A stretch of 64,000 nucleotides of DNA from Rhizopus sp. PT2906. Lineage: Eukaryota; Mucoromycota; Mucoromycetes; Mucorales; Rhizopodaceae. The translations under genes were made by a program, and so were the position numbers. The notes below the pieces were generated by a model. It made no database searches and was not told where the DNA came from. It worked only from the letters and a program-made list of their open reading frames with translations. The stretch spans positions 1 to 64,000 of the forward strand of contig JAMYHX010000093.1 in assembly GCA_025529335.1 (NCBI GenBank), given 5' to 3'. Below, piece by piece: positions 21,506 to 33,640 of the stretch (within the stretch, counting starts at the first letter, position 1; each line of letters starts with the position of its first letter).

Positions 21506-23668
21506 ATGTCAGCAGTAGCAGAAGAAGGTAAATCTCTCTCCATCTCACTTCATCTCGCTTTGTTCATCATGTTAATACATTTAAAAAATAGTGGAGACTT
21601 TAAAGTCAAAGCTTAAAGAATACGAGAAAAAAGAAGCAAGCTGGAAGGAAGAACACGCTCAGTTACTGAACTTTCAAAAAAAGCTGACACAAGCAGGTAG
21701 TCATCTCAAGGCACTCACTCAAGAGAATGCCAATCTGTCAAAAAAGGTGACCGAAGAAAAAAAACAAAGGGAGGAGTTATCAAAGGAAATAAACGACTTG
21801 AAAACAAAGTTGGATAATACGAAAAAGGGTCATCAAAAAGAGATAAAGCAGCTCGTGGATATTCTTGAAACAACTATTGACGAAGAACACAAAAATAGTC
21901 CAGATGTGTCCACCTCAACCTTGTTAGATAGTTATATCAAATCCGTTCAAAAGAGAATACCAAAGAAGGCAGCTAATGCTCCTTTATCACAGACAGTTCA
22001 AGGTTTGTAAATCATCGTCATAAAGAGAAAGTGTGTATCAAGCCGTTAACATACAAAAGATGATATTGAAACTAGCTTGAAAAATATTTTAAAAGATCCT
22101 GAGAATGGAGCAATCGAGGATAGCTCTATTACACCTTCTTTACGATTAACTTTGGAGCAAGTCAGGAGCGATCTACACCAACTTCAAAATACAGTAAATA
22201 GTCATCAATCCAATATAGATGAAGTTCAAAAAGGTATTAAAGAAGAGAAATACTTTATGGATAAAAGGGGACATAAAGGGTCTTACTGATTTGCTTATGG
22301 AGATAGACTTGAAACGACAGATCACACAGTTGAATATTACCAACAATGAACTATCAGAAGAAAAGGAAAAGTTAAGCTCAGAAAAGGAAGAACTAGAAAG
22401 TCAAGTAGAATCCCTTGAAAGACAGTTATCGGACGCAAAGAATAATTTGACAGAATCAGAAAATAAGAGAGACTCGTTATACAAGGAGCATCAATCACTA
22501 ATAGGAAAGCTAGCGCACATCAAGGAAACGCTAACACCTCGATTGGAACAGGATAAACAATTGAGAGAAAAGGTTAGTGAATTAACAAATCAGTTGGACA
22601 CTGCAAATCAACAACTCGAAGATTGCCAAGCCCAGTTAAACATAAAAGAGCAAGAGCACCTAGAAGAACAAGAAAGGCAGCAACGGGCGATCAGAAACCT
22701 CTCACAACAAGTAGAAGAACTTCGAACCAAATGTGAGGAATACGAGTCTATGACAATGGAAATGGATGTACAATGTAGCCAAGTTCAAGAGAAATTACAA
22801 AAAACTCAGACAGAACTTGAAGCATTGAAGATCAAGCTTGCTAAAGAGCAAGCAGAGAGAGAGTCTGAAAAGACAAGTTTAACTAATTTACAGACTGTCT
22901 TGGAAGAATTCCAAGCAAGTAGGATGATATATACACATAAAATTGACTAGAATGAAACTGATTATTGCTTTTATAGCAAAAGACGCTGAAATGCAGGCAG
23001 CCATCGAACACGTACAAAAGCAGTTAGATGTAGCAAAAAAATCATGGAAGGAATATGAACAAAGAGCCCTTACAGCAGAAGCCGCTCTGGAAAAATATCA
23101 GCAAGGAGTTGAAAAAGCAGAACGATATGAGAAGGAGATCAAAGAAAAGAACCTACTAATTGGCAAGTTACGGCATGAAGCCATTATACTTAACGAACAC
23201 CTCGTAGAAGCTATGAGAAAACTAAAAGAAGAAGCAAGTGAAGACAGCGTGGATCGGTAAATGCTATGCAATTTGCTATTGCATATACATTGAATCTAAC
23301 AACACATTCATCTATAGTCAGCTCATAAGCAATTTGCTCATAGGATTTTTGAACACGCCTCGTGGTGACAGAAAACGATATGATATTTTGACAATTATTG
23401 CCAATGTATTGCATTTAACTGAAGAGGAAAAGGAACAAATTGGCTTATTAAGACCAAAGCAATCTTTAGGCTCGCCGCTTCCTACTGCCATAGAACAGCC
23501 CGCAACAGAAGTAAGTAAAGAAGACGGGTATACTTTGAATGAGATACTAATTGTTTATAGTCATTTACCGATGCATGGATATCTTTCTTGCTGAAAGAAT
23601 CAAGCCCTTTACGTAGAAATAGATCAGCTGTTACTTTGTCCAGCACGGAAAATCACATTGATCTGTAG
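21506..23668 (+). CDS. GRIP-domain golgin (Imh1-like)
   Basis: Seven exons: 21506-21527, 21592-22002, 22060-22233, 22307-22918, 22977-23256, 23318-23510 and 23561-23668, coding 599 aa. Nearly the whole protein is coiled coil rich in E, K, Q and L with heptads (for example KEELESQVESLERQLSDAKN). The C-terminal region, LISNLLIGFLNTP and then YDILTIIANVLHLTEEEKEQ, matches a GRIP domain, which docks golgins on the trans-Golgi through Arl1. The Tyr that normally opens the domain (YLKN) appears as QLISN, so binding could differ. Intron 3 (22234-22306) ends at GATAG; nearer acceptors give stop codons. Exon 1 is just 22 nt. Confidence 0.85.
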
Positions 23669-24452
23669 AATTAAATAAAGTATTTTATTGTTAGCAAATA
23701 GGTATTTATATACACGTCAATTAGACGACAAAAAATACCAGGGCATCATCGTAAACCGTCAGATATGATCATGTCTGATATTAGTCTTTATCTGTGAGTC
23801 AGCTACCTGCATCCTATCCACTATTCCAATCTCCTTTAGATATTGTGTTGCGGCTTTGCATTAGTTAGACAGTAAAATAGATGTGTTTGGATTTCCATTG
23901 AAATTGATGATCTGAATAGAATAAAAGACTCAAAGCTATCGTCTTTAAATATAAAGTTTATAGTATGTCTTGCATAAAACATTTGACATAAGCATTGCTA
24001 TTGTTAACATCTCAATACCAAGATCTCTACATGCAATACTACCAATGTCTCCCACATTACATATAATAATGACCAATCCATTGGTGTTTATAAGCCACAC
24101 GTTTGAAACTAATAAAAGACTTAAGTAACATTACTGTATGTTACCCTTTCAGCACGTTTAAAAATTACAAAATTGAAAAGAAAGCCGATTAGTAGATTCA
24201 GGCACAATATATAAGAGATGGCGAGGTCGAAATTTGAATCAATGCTCGATGAGGCGCATTTTTCAAAAAACTGACATTTATCCAACTCTTATTGCTTTCA
24301 AGAACAACAAGAACTTCTTATCCTTAGTTTCTCACACAATTAGGAAAAAGCACTTTTGGAAAGATGTATAAAAAGGATTACGGGAGATCACGTGTAGATC
24401 ACGTGATTTTATATTAATATATTATTTTTTACATTTACGAAAATATCAAAAC
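23669..24452. other. Spacer between golgin and tRNA-Pro
   Basis: AT-rich. An ATAAAGTATTTTATTG-type 3' end signal lies just after the golgin stop. No other feature is supported. Confidence 0.4.
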
Positions 24453-24524
24453 GGCTTCTTGGTTTAGTGGTATAATTCTCGCTTAGGGTGCGAGAGGTCC
24501 CGGGTTCGATTCCCGGAGAAGCCC
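24453..24524 (+). tRNA. tRNA-Pro (anticodon AGG)
   Basis: A 72-nt cloverleaf folds cleanly: acceptor GGCTTCT/AGAAGCC plus discriminator C, anticodon stem CTCGC/GCGAG around the loop TTAGGGT (anticodon AGG), and T arm CCGGG/CCCGG with TTCGATT loop. Internal promoter boxes A (TGGTTTAGTGG) and B (GGTTCGATTCC) are present. No intron is present. The CCA end is not encoded, as usual in eukaryotes. T-runs downstream (24556-24573) could end Pol III transcription. Confidence 0.95.
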
Positions 24525-24548
24525 AAACAGTTCAGTTAGTATCCGGAA

Positions 24549-24968
24549 TGTCGGATAAAATTTTGATGTTCTTTTGTCGGATTTTAAAATGGTCCAATAG
24601 GAATTGTTCTTTTATAACCGGTGATACTGTAGCACCAATGACCATAATTGATTCTTTTTGGACTGCGAGATTAAGGTTTGCCCATTTAACGTTTGAACCA
24701 TAAATGAAGTGAACTTTAAATCAAATGAACCTTATATCGACCAACTTTATTTTTAACAAGTATAAAAGGCATTGTCCTTTTCATTTTTCAAAAAACCATT
24801 CAATAAATCACTTACGATTTGAATCACAACCTTTTCTTTTTATTTTTATCTTTTATTTACTTCTGAACAATCCAAACAAGTAGATTCAGGAACCTCTTTA
24901 TCTTCTTTATTATTCCTTTTACTTTGTACAACTCAGTCTGATCAACTTTACACGATCTGGTGGTCACA
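24549..24968 (+). mobile_element. Possible solo/partial LTR next to tRNA-Pro
   Basis: Starting 25 bp after the tRNA, a TGTCGG sequence opens an AT-rich stretch with a TATA-like TATAAAAGGC (24760), AATAAA (24802) and a TTTACA end near 24950. It is followed by GATCTGGTGGTCAC, which recurs at 26870 in the same setting. The layout TG..CA with TATA, poly(A) signal and a primer-site-like word fits an LTR, but I cannot show a second identical copy or target duplications. Confidence 0.35.
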
Positions 24969-25114
24969 CATCGAACCTTTATTATAACTTTACCTTTTAA
25001 ACACTTTTGATACGAACCCCAAGTTTTACAAAGACAACAAACACACAAACTTCTGTTTTTATTAACTTTTACAACACACTCAAACCCAAGGTCTACAAAA
25101 TTATACTACAATTG

Positions 25115-25290
25115 GACACCCTCGCCCATCTTCTTTGAGGTTCTGTCTTTGGATAAAGCTATTTTTGCTACACCAGCCCTCTCAGACGATCAACGTGCAA
25201 AAATCATCAAGCGATATCCAACCATGGAGAATGTTCAATATCAACATCGGGATATGATTCCAGATGCTGCTCATCGTATGAAATAGGCTA
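25115..25290 (+). pseudogene. Retroelement-like ORF fragment
   Basis: A plus-strand frame reads FFEVLSLDKAIFATPALSDD, then QRAKIIKRYPTMENV and YQHRDMIPDAAHRMK, before a stop at 25284. Composition is coding-like and it follows the possible LTR. I recall similar short blocks in Mucorales repeat-encoded proteins, but I cannot name the family. Beyond 25290 the frame is broken. Confidence 0.35.
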
Positions 25291-25947
25291 ATGCTACGGG
25301 CGCTTTCTTGGGGTGTTATCTATGTTGTCACTATACAGCGTCACATTACCAAAGTCTCTGCCTAATTTAAGGCTTGTCCAGTTTACTCTCTCTCGTATAA
25401 AATATGATGCCATCCTAATTACGCGCGTTCTTGCATCTTTGCTGATAGACTGACAACATAAAACTAGAATAAATAACAATATTTCTTTTTTATCTTTTTC
25501 TTCTTCTTGAAAAGAAACAAATCAAGATAGCGACTTTATAAAGCCATGCTTAGCTTGGCGTTACACATTGAAAAGCTTTGATGGTCTACACCATAGGTAA
25601 TTGGTAGAGGTAGTGCCTGTAATATTAGTTTAATTTCTGATGCATTTTCTGGTGTATGTAGTGTTTCACAACTTAAAATACTGGAGTAAGTTGAAATTTT
25701 GCATATGTAGTGAGTGCAATGCTAATTGATTATGAATCTGTTAAAGTCTGGTGGTGAGCCTGGTTGTTTGGTTGCAAAAGAGCAGATAATTGTAAATCAT
25801 TCTTTGTTTCCTTTTTCCGAAGAAAATGCCTTGTCGACTTGCGCCATAAGAAAAATTGATGTGATTGTTGTCACAAATTTAATAAAAAAAAGAATTGAAT
25901 TGTCAACGAATGAGTGAAAGAAAAGCTGTGTAAGTCCTACCACAGCC

Positions 25948-26369
25948 ATGAAGCAGCAATCCAAAAATTTGCGAACAAATTTGTCGATTTTGAACCAGCT
26001 GAACCGAAGATACAGCATAAAAACGAAGAATGTAGTGGCTATGGATTTTATTGGTAAGTATTTGCTAAAACGATCAAATATATTTTAGGCTTTAATGACA
26101 ATGACAACAATTTTGGCAAATAGGTAGCGTCGGCTACATGTACAGCCTAGAAGAAAAAGAAGGTGTATATGTAGCAAATCTGATCGAAGAACTTTTCCTA
26201 CCTAGGAACAAAAAAGAAATTAAACATGTCTCAAAGACTATTAATACTCTTTTTAAGTTTAAAGTAAGATAATTTCAATAATTCTTTAACTCACAAAATT
26301 CATCCTTTTCTAACTTCAAAGAACCGTTTGGAAAAACTGGCTGACGAAGCTGCAGAAGGTTTGAAGTGA
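25948..26369 (+). CDS. Small three-exon ORF, probable member of a repeated Mucorales family
   Basis: Exons 25948-26053, 26124-26263 and 26322-26369 join in phase to 97 codons, with consensus GTAAG donors and AG acceptors. The N-terminus is basic (MKQQSKNLRTNLS). The middle reads GSVGYMYSLEEKEGVYVANL, then IEELFLPRNKKEIKHVSKTI and NTLFKFKNRLEKL. The GVYVA-LxxLxxP pattern resembles short hypothetical proteins repeated in Mucorales genomes, likely transposon-linked (from memory, not searched). Its position in a repeat-rich desert supports a mobile-element origin. It could be a decayed terminal piece of a longer gene. Confidence 0.4.
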
Positions 26370-29300
26370 GATTGGCAGCGTCCAAATTGAAACATGTTAT
26401 CAGATCAAGAGTACACCATGTGGAGGCTCTCTGTGAAACCCCTCGTGTAATGTTCTCGTCAAAGGCAAAAAAAAAGAAAGTTGAATGAAGATGCCCATTA
26501 AAAATACCTCCACTGTACAGTATTGTTGTAACATTTTAGATGAATTTGGTAGCCATGTAAAGATACCAAAAATGGTATCTTGTACACTGCATGTATCATG
26601 TAAGCTTTTATGATATATTATTTATGATATATTATTTATCATTTATCATATATTTTATATCGCATATTTAGTTAATCAAAAAGTATAAATATCTCAAATT
26701 ATTCTTGAAATAAACAACATCTTAAGAATCAATCTTCTGATCACAACAAGTTCTCTTATATTATCTTATATCTTAAGCACTTATTGATTAACAACTTCTT
26801 TACTTTACTTTTTAATTTACCTTACAAGACCTAACATTATATTGCTCAACAATTGATCTTATATTAAGATCTGGTGGTCACTATAAATTTTTTTTGTAGA
26901 AAATAAATTTATTACGAAGGGGAACATACGTCGTGTTAAGAGCTGTGGTGGTCGCTATAATAGTAAAATCTACTTATAAAACCTGTTTTTAAACCTTATT
27001 GCTAACACATTTCCCCTTATCAGCACCCAGTAGCAATACAATAGATACAAGTAACCATTTGTTACCAAAGTTCTTAATCTCTTTCTTTCTCTCATTTTCT
27101 TCTTTTATTCTTCTGTTTGAGTCTATATACTGAATCTGGTCGTCATTTCAAGCACTGACTTGCAAAAAAAAAAAAAATCAAGCCAAATATACCATTTAAT
27201 AACAATAAATAACCCAATGCATTTTTGAATTAGAGAAGGGGATATTATTTTTATACCAATTAGCTTACAGCACATGCTCTTATAAGCGTTTCTTTATAAC
27301 CTTTCTCTTATATCTTACTTTTTAAATTAAACTACTACAATTGACCTTAAATAATTAAGATTTGGTATTCACTCTATTACAACATTGTTATGACCAAGTT
27401 GCTATTTTTTTTTTTTTTTTTTTTTCCTTTTTGCTAAGCGTCTATTTAAAATTCTTCAACTTCTCGAAGTTACAAAGCTAAGAAAAGCAACGACAACAGA
27501 ATATTCGTTTTATATCAATGCGTTTGCCATTTGAACATTGAATAAATTAATCCTTTTTTTTTCTTTATAAAAATCATGTAATTGCAAATTTTGTTAAGCT
27601 TATTGCACTATATTAAATAGATTTATCTTTTTGCTTAATTTTCTATGTTTAATTTTCTTCTTTTGATCTAAATAGTGCTGGTGACCATTTAACAAAATTC
27701 CTATATTATTAATCACACTTTCATATGTATTATCTTGCAAGTCGAGTTATACAGGTTTGATGTTTATGATTGCTGTAGTAACGACAATGGATAGAAAATA
27801 CAACGGGGTTCTTTATGTTTCCTTTATTCAGAAGAGAAAAAGATGAAGATATTAAAAAATGATAGTTACACTTATTATAGAAATCTGTAATTATCATTAT
27901 AAAATTCGAAAATGAAAGTATGCTCCAGAAGAAGGATAATGTTACGATTTAGCCAATGCCACGAAAGATAAAAATTCGTCTCCAAAAGGAGTAAAAATAT
28001 CTTAATATAAATAACGTCAATCATCCATATGAAAGGTTTTTTAATCGTATCAATAAGTTTCTTTTTTAATTATCATACAGCCTTCTATTATTCTTAAAAA
28101 GTCTTTAAAGATATAATCTGCTTCATTGTAACTTACTTTGTAATTAGCCTTATTGTTATCTTTATTTAATCTATACAAAATATGATAATATTAAGCTAAA
28201 GAGTATTAATTATTTTGTTACAAGATTACTTTATTATTAACACTTTCAGTTATTACATGCTCCCATATATTACCCTTCTAGATAGGGATTTTTATTACTC
28301 ATATAATAAATTAACCTATCCATTTCTCTTTTTTTAAATTCTTCTACAAGCTTTGCTTTGCTTTGCTGTAATATAGATTATATTTGTATTTTAATAATAT
28401 TTTTTACCTTCTTAACTTTTTACCTTTACTCTATCTCTCTACTTTTATCATTCAATTGCTTATATAATATACTAAAGCTTTGATGACTGCTCTTATACAA
28501 CTATTTTATATATATTATATTTACTCTTTATTCTTACAAGCTTGTGCCTTATCCCTTAATCTAATCAATACCATAACGCTAAACAAGCAGCTACACTATA
28601 AAAAATCATACATTTACTAGCTCTTATATCAGTGTTTTTTTTTTTTTTTTGTTTTTCCTTCGCTTGGGTCACTTATTTAAAAGATGTTTTTAGATTTGCG
28701 GTGCTTCTACAAGCTATAGAAAGCAAAAGTACGAATGATAAAACTTTTATTTGAAAAAGATTTCACTCCTCTTTTCATTTTCTCGCTCTTGCTCTATTCT
28801 TTTTTTTAAAAAAAAGGTCTTGCTTTTCGAAAAAAATGTAAGAAAAAAAAACAGACGGTGCTCCATTACTCATGGTAAACCTTTTATTTAGTTAGCTTCT
28901 ATTGTGTCAACTTTGCTTTCTTTTATTTACCTTTATAATTATTTTCTTCTAAATATAGGATCATCTAAAAATTGTATCTTGTCTTTTCTAATTACGATAT
29001 TTGAATTTATAATAAAAGTTACTTAACCGGCGCCTGAGTATCTGGTTGGTACTTCATTAATCAAGCCATGCTATTCTGCATTATTGAGAAAACCCACTAA
29101 AGGTTATATAAAAATATAGAGAATTCTCGACATACTCATACTTTAATCATATATTCTCCCTAAAAATACAATATCCTTTAATCTTATATATTAATCGATT
29201 TGAGCTTAGTAGAAGCTTTCAAAAAGTACACAGTCTAACACTTGCTTTAATTACTTGAGAACTATTTAGGAATTACAGTAGTGAACTAAAAACCAACTAG

Positions 29301-30792
29301 ATATTATTACTTTTTTTTTCGTTATAGATTTTATAATTTTATAATGCTTAGAGAACACTTTTACTACAAGTGATTACTATATTCAATAAAAAGCATCACC
29401 ACATCTTTTTTGCTAAAAAATAAGTCAAGTAGTTTAAGCTTTAAATTTCAAGCAAAGACTTAAATCTATAGAAAAAAATTCATCTTCCAGATTGAAGCAT
29501 ATGAACACCTGTAAAATGTGTCCAAATGGACGTTATATTTAATAATTGAATAACTGCCAGAGAGCATCGAAATTAGCCCTGTATATGTAAGCTATATCGT
29601 ATTTGAAGAGGTATAATGTGCAGTACGATCACACTGATGCCTATATTTAATACTTTGAGTAAATTGATAAACATTAGAAATACAGACAATAAAGGTTTAT
29701 TCCTGAAGTTGTCATACAATCTAGTGAAGGTACACCGTTTACGGGTTATTTTCTATAATCGTGTTGTGATAAGTTAACTGATGATAACCTTTGTCGAACA
29801 AATATGTTGTCACATATTTAATAAACATCAATAAAGAACCTCATCCAATATAATACTAGACAATAAATCGTGATATAATACTTAGTGTTATCAAGTCTTG
29901 TGTGAGAGTAGCTAACTCAGGTAAGATCTAGAACAGTTGATATCATACTAAGTGTTGTTACGAGTTATTGCCTAGCTAAATGCTATATATGGAATAATGG
30001 ATATATAGTGGGTTCAGTACACGCACACGTAGGGTGTAAGGTTCCGCAAACAAGTAATAATAGATGCTTTGGTTACTATTCCCTTAAGATAAATGTAGGT
30101 TCAGGGATTTGATAAACAAAAGGTTGGATCTATACGTTATCGAACATCAACTGTTCTTTTCATTAGCTTCAATCACAGCACACGAATAGTTTCCTTGTCA
30201 GCTTATTAGTTCTCACTTAAACTGCGCTTTGGTACAACTGGAGAAATAATCACGTACAGAAAGGCGCAGGAGGAGTAATAGCTTTCGCACAATCAATTGG
30301 ATTGAGCCAATGGATCCTTGAATCAGTTCTAACGAGCAGACAAAAGAACCTATAAAGGGAAAACTTGTTCAATTATGAAAATATCCGTCAGAATAAATTT
30401 AATAAGCAGGAACATCTCACGACTTACTCACTTTAAGTTGTCATTTGGTATAAATACAGTAGATATTTTAGCAGTAGTAAAATCCTGGCCTAATTTTATT
30501 AGAATTATATTTCCCCATATTCTTTCCCATTGAATCTTTCGTCTAATTCTTATTTATCAAGAATACCACAACATTAATGATTGTGTAAAAGTCATGCTTT
30601 CTCTTTTTCTTTAATAGTACAGACATTTGACCTGCGAGGATTCAATCGGTTATTCTCTTTTCGTACATTGTAGCAGTATAGCCATAGATACATCTCTTTG
30701 TCAAGAAAGCAGCTTCTACATCGTCTGATCACGTAGGAAGCAGCCAAACTTAGTGTTTTAGTCGCATATTTTTATACATGATAATTAATGCC

Positions 30793-30833
<41 letters not shown>

Positions 30834-31626
30834 CTCTATAACTTATGGAGTATTCTCTTTTCTTTTCTTTTCAAAATAGGTTTTTTTCTTGTTTACTACT
30901 ACCAGCGATCCTAAATATGTGACATCACGTTTATCATGATAGATGCTTGAAAAGTAAAGAACAAAAGACTTTAAACAAATTATTCCTTAAATATTTTAAA
31001 TGAAAGTTGTAAAGCTTCAATAATTTCTAGTGTGTATACTTTTCTGTATGTGTCTGAAAAGTAAAAAAGATGTCTGCCACCAACTGATTCCCTTTATATC
31101 GTCTATGGTGACTGCATAGTCAACTTTAGCTTTGCAATTTATTTCTGGAGTATATCAAAGGGAGCATCCTGTAAATCGCCGTATTCCTTTCTCTCTCTTT
31201 CTTTGTCATATCTCTCATGGTGTATTACATCATTTTTAATTTTTTATTATCATAATCTTAATAAACTTCAGGCTCTCATCAATCTAAAGAACATGATATC
31301 AAAAATGGGGTGTACTTTTGAAAAAAAGGAGACAGTTTGATAAACAAAGAAGGACACCCCAACTTCCTCCTGGGAAATAGTTACACAAATGGCCCAATTT
31401 GTTATACGCACTTGTATGTTTCAACTCCTTACCTTTGTCTTTAATTTATGCACAACAATAGTTTGTATATTAAGTTAATTTACTCTATACAACAGACCCT
31501 TTTTTGTAGGAAAACCGCCATATAATAATGAAGTATCTGGTATGATTATAAATAGTTTAAAATGTATTCACTATTTAAGCAATTATTTCGCTTTATTACT
31601 TCTTCTCCTTATTAAAATTGTAGAAT
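26370..31626. other. 5.3-kb AT-rich gene desert
   Basis: No ORF with coding character, tRNA or other RNA gene was found on either strand. The region contains poly(T) tracts (27403-27424, 28626-28640), short direct repeats (TATGATATATTATT near 26609) and LTR-end-like words TGGTGGTC near 26873 and 26943. A diverged 30-bp direct repeat lies at about 29872 and 29938, and a long TA microsatellite is also present. It looks like eroded retroelement sequence, or possibly a centromere-like or heterochromatic patch, which I cannot test. Confidence 0.45.
30795..30832. repeat. (TA)n microsatellite, about 19 units
   Basis: An uninterrupted TA dinucleotide array lies in the gene desert. It is self-complementary and may be length-variable. 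Confidence 0.9.
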
Positions 31627-32495
31627 CTATAAAATACAGCACTTGCTCTTCTTTACTTTATCAGGCTTGTATCCTGGCTTAGCACGTAAACCTTCCCTTT
31701 GAGCTCGAATGGCTTTGACTACTTGATAGAATGATCTTTCAACGTTAACACAAGTTTTTGCTGAAGTTTCAATAAAGTCACATGCCAAGCGCTTAGCAGT
31801 CGCAAGTCCTTCTTCTCGAGTCACTTCTCTTTCTGTTACTTTATCACACTTATTTCCTACGAGCATCATAGGTACATTATCTACATCTTTCACTCTAAAT
31901 ATCTGATCTCTAAATCTTTCAATACGCTCAAATGTAGAGCGTGAGGTAATAGAGTAAACCAGCAAAAATCCTTCACCGTCTCTAAGTATGGTATTAGAAT
32001 AAATTATTATAAATGTGATCCTGTTTACCTAATCCACTGATCTCTCAAAGCGGTGTATTCTTCTTGGCCTGCTGTATCAAGCACTTCCAAGATGCATGGT
32101 TGGTCGTCAATAACCACCTGTTTACGGTATGAGTCTTCGATAGTAGGGTCATAGGTCTAAGAGTAAGAAGAGTATTAACTCTGCACACCATAAAAATATC
32201 AAGAATATATATAAGTGTATACCTCTATAGCGTAATAGAAATGGTTAGTAATAGAATATGTATAAAGAATGCGTCAAACTAACCTACAAAATGGTTTAAA
32301 CAAAGCTATTTTCGTAAAAAATATGTAAATGTATATATCAGTATGAAGACTTTGTTGTTGTTTTTTATATTAGTTTACTTGTATAGTAAGCGCAGTCTAC
32401 AAGTTAAAGGTTAATAACTAAAATATTTATTTATTTCCCTTTCTTACTTTTCCAACACCACCGTCTCCAAGAACTACCAACTTATAGAGCATCAT
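31627..32495 (-). CDS. RAS: Ras small GTPase, Mucor MRAS-like
   Basis: Signalling GTPase at the plasma membrane. Six exons: 32495-32448, 32396-32379 (18 nt), 32305-32284 (22 nt), 32224-32223 (2 nt), 32156-32029 and 31981-31627, coding 190 aa. G1 is GDGGVGKTAL, the effector loop FVETYDPTIEDSY, G3 DTAGQEEY, G4 NKCD and G5 ETSAK. The C-terminus is a polybasic stretch ending in CaaX box CCIL, whose Leu favours geranylgeranylation. The 18-nt exon encodes exactly TALTIQ and the 22-nt exon LCLNHFV plus one base. The 2-nt exon AG, preceded by a perfect TACTAAC branch site and followed by GTATAC, completes the Glu of FVET. Without it the frame breaks. The position-11 residue is Asp where most Ras proteins have Ala. 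Confidence 0.93.
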
Positions 32496-33640
32496 TTTAT
32501 ATAAAGCTAGATTCAGTTTCAGTAATGAGCTCAATCTTGTTTTCTCTTATTTTATGCTTACAAAGTTAAAATCCAAGTAATTAAGGAAAAGTATAAAGAA
32601 ATATTAAAGGATATAAGAAAGGGAAGAAAAGAGGAGAGATAAAGAAGAAAAGAAGTAGTAGAAAGGAGATAAAGAAAAACAAGACAAATCCGTAGAAAAG
32701 GATGTTCCTTGCGGAGTTTATTCCGTTTTTACCAAAACAAGGATAGCATAAATTTCTACTCCAATTTTCCTGGAAACTGTGCCGGCTAATCTTTCTTATC
32801 TCACACACACACACACACACACACACGCTGCACCCTTTTTTTTTTTTGAGAAAAGATGTATCCGAGTATGGGAATTGATAAGCCAGGGAACATTTTCTTT
32901 TTTCCCTCGTTTGTATGAATATTTTTGCTAACCGATCACTTATTTCTTTCATCCAAAGTTGCGCCTTTATTGAATTATTTATTGTACGTAGATGATGTCG
33001 TCGTATTTATAGCTTAGCACCATGACATGAAATATTTGATAATGATATATGAATTCACTACAAGATACTAATTACAGGTATATCCTGTAAAATGTATTGT
33101 CCTGGGAATGGATCTAAGTTCTAGCTTATCGCAGCTGGTATTTCAAACTAAATGAAACCTACATCGAAATGTACAATATTGATAGGCTGAGGTAGCTGCT
33201 CTCATGCATGCTGAAAGATCGGCGATGTCGATCAATGTTTTCCGCTTTGTTGCATTTCTGAGCTGTACTGATAACAAGCACTTTACTGTTGTATATCTTT
33301 GAATGGAGTATTTGAAGAAATGTATAGTGAAGAAATATAGTAATCCTTTTGCAACAGTAAAGGTTTTATCTGTCGAGAGTAAAAAGAAGTCATCTTGCCT
33401 CGGGGAAGCGTATGATTTGACACCATCTTATCGCCGGTTAAAATAAACTTGCAAAACCAATGTTTAGTTAATAGACTTGAAGAAACAGAGAAGAATTATT
33501 AAGCTAAGCTAAACCTATGTAGTGAAAGACGGTCGTTTAATGAAAGAAGGAAAAGCGGAAATGATCACAGGTTAAAAGAAAGATCATACCATGATATTAA
33601 TGCGGAACATAAGCGGGGTGAGAATCATTGTGTATATTTT
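32496..33640. other. Spacer between RAS and GBBH-like gene
   Basis: Contains the divergent promoters. An (AC) tract at 32802-32826 and a T-tract at 32836 lie in it. A plus-strand stretch around 33185-33450 (EVAALMHAERSAMSINVFRF and on) has coding-like words but several stops, and may be a decayed gene. Confidence 0.4.
32802..32826. repeat. (AC)n microsatellite
   Basis: About 12 AC units, uninterrupted, in the region upstream of RAS. Confidence 0.9.
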
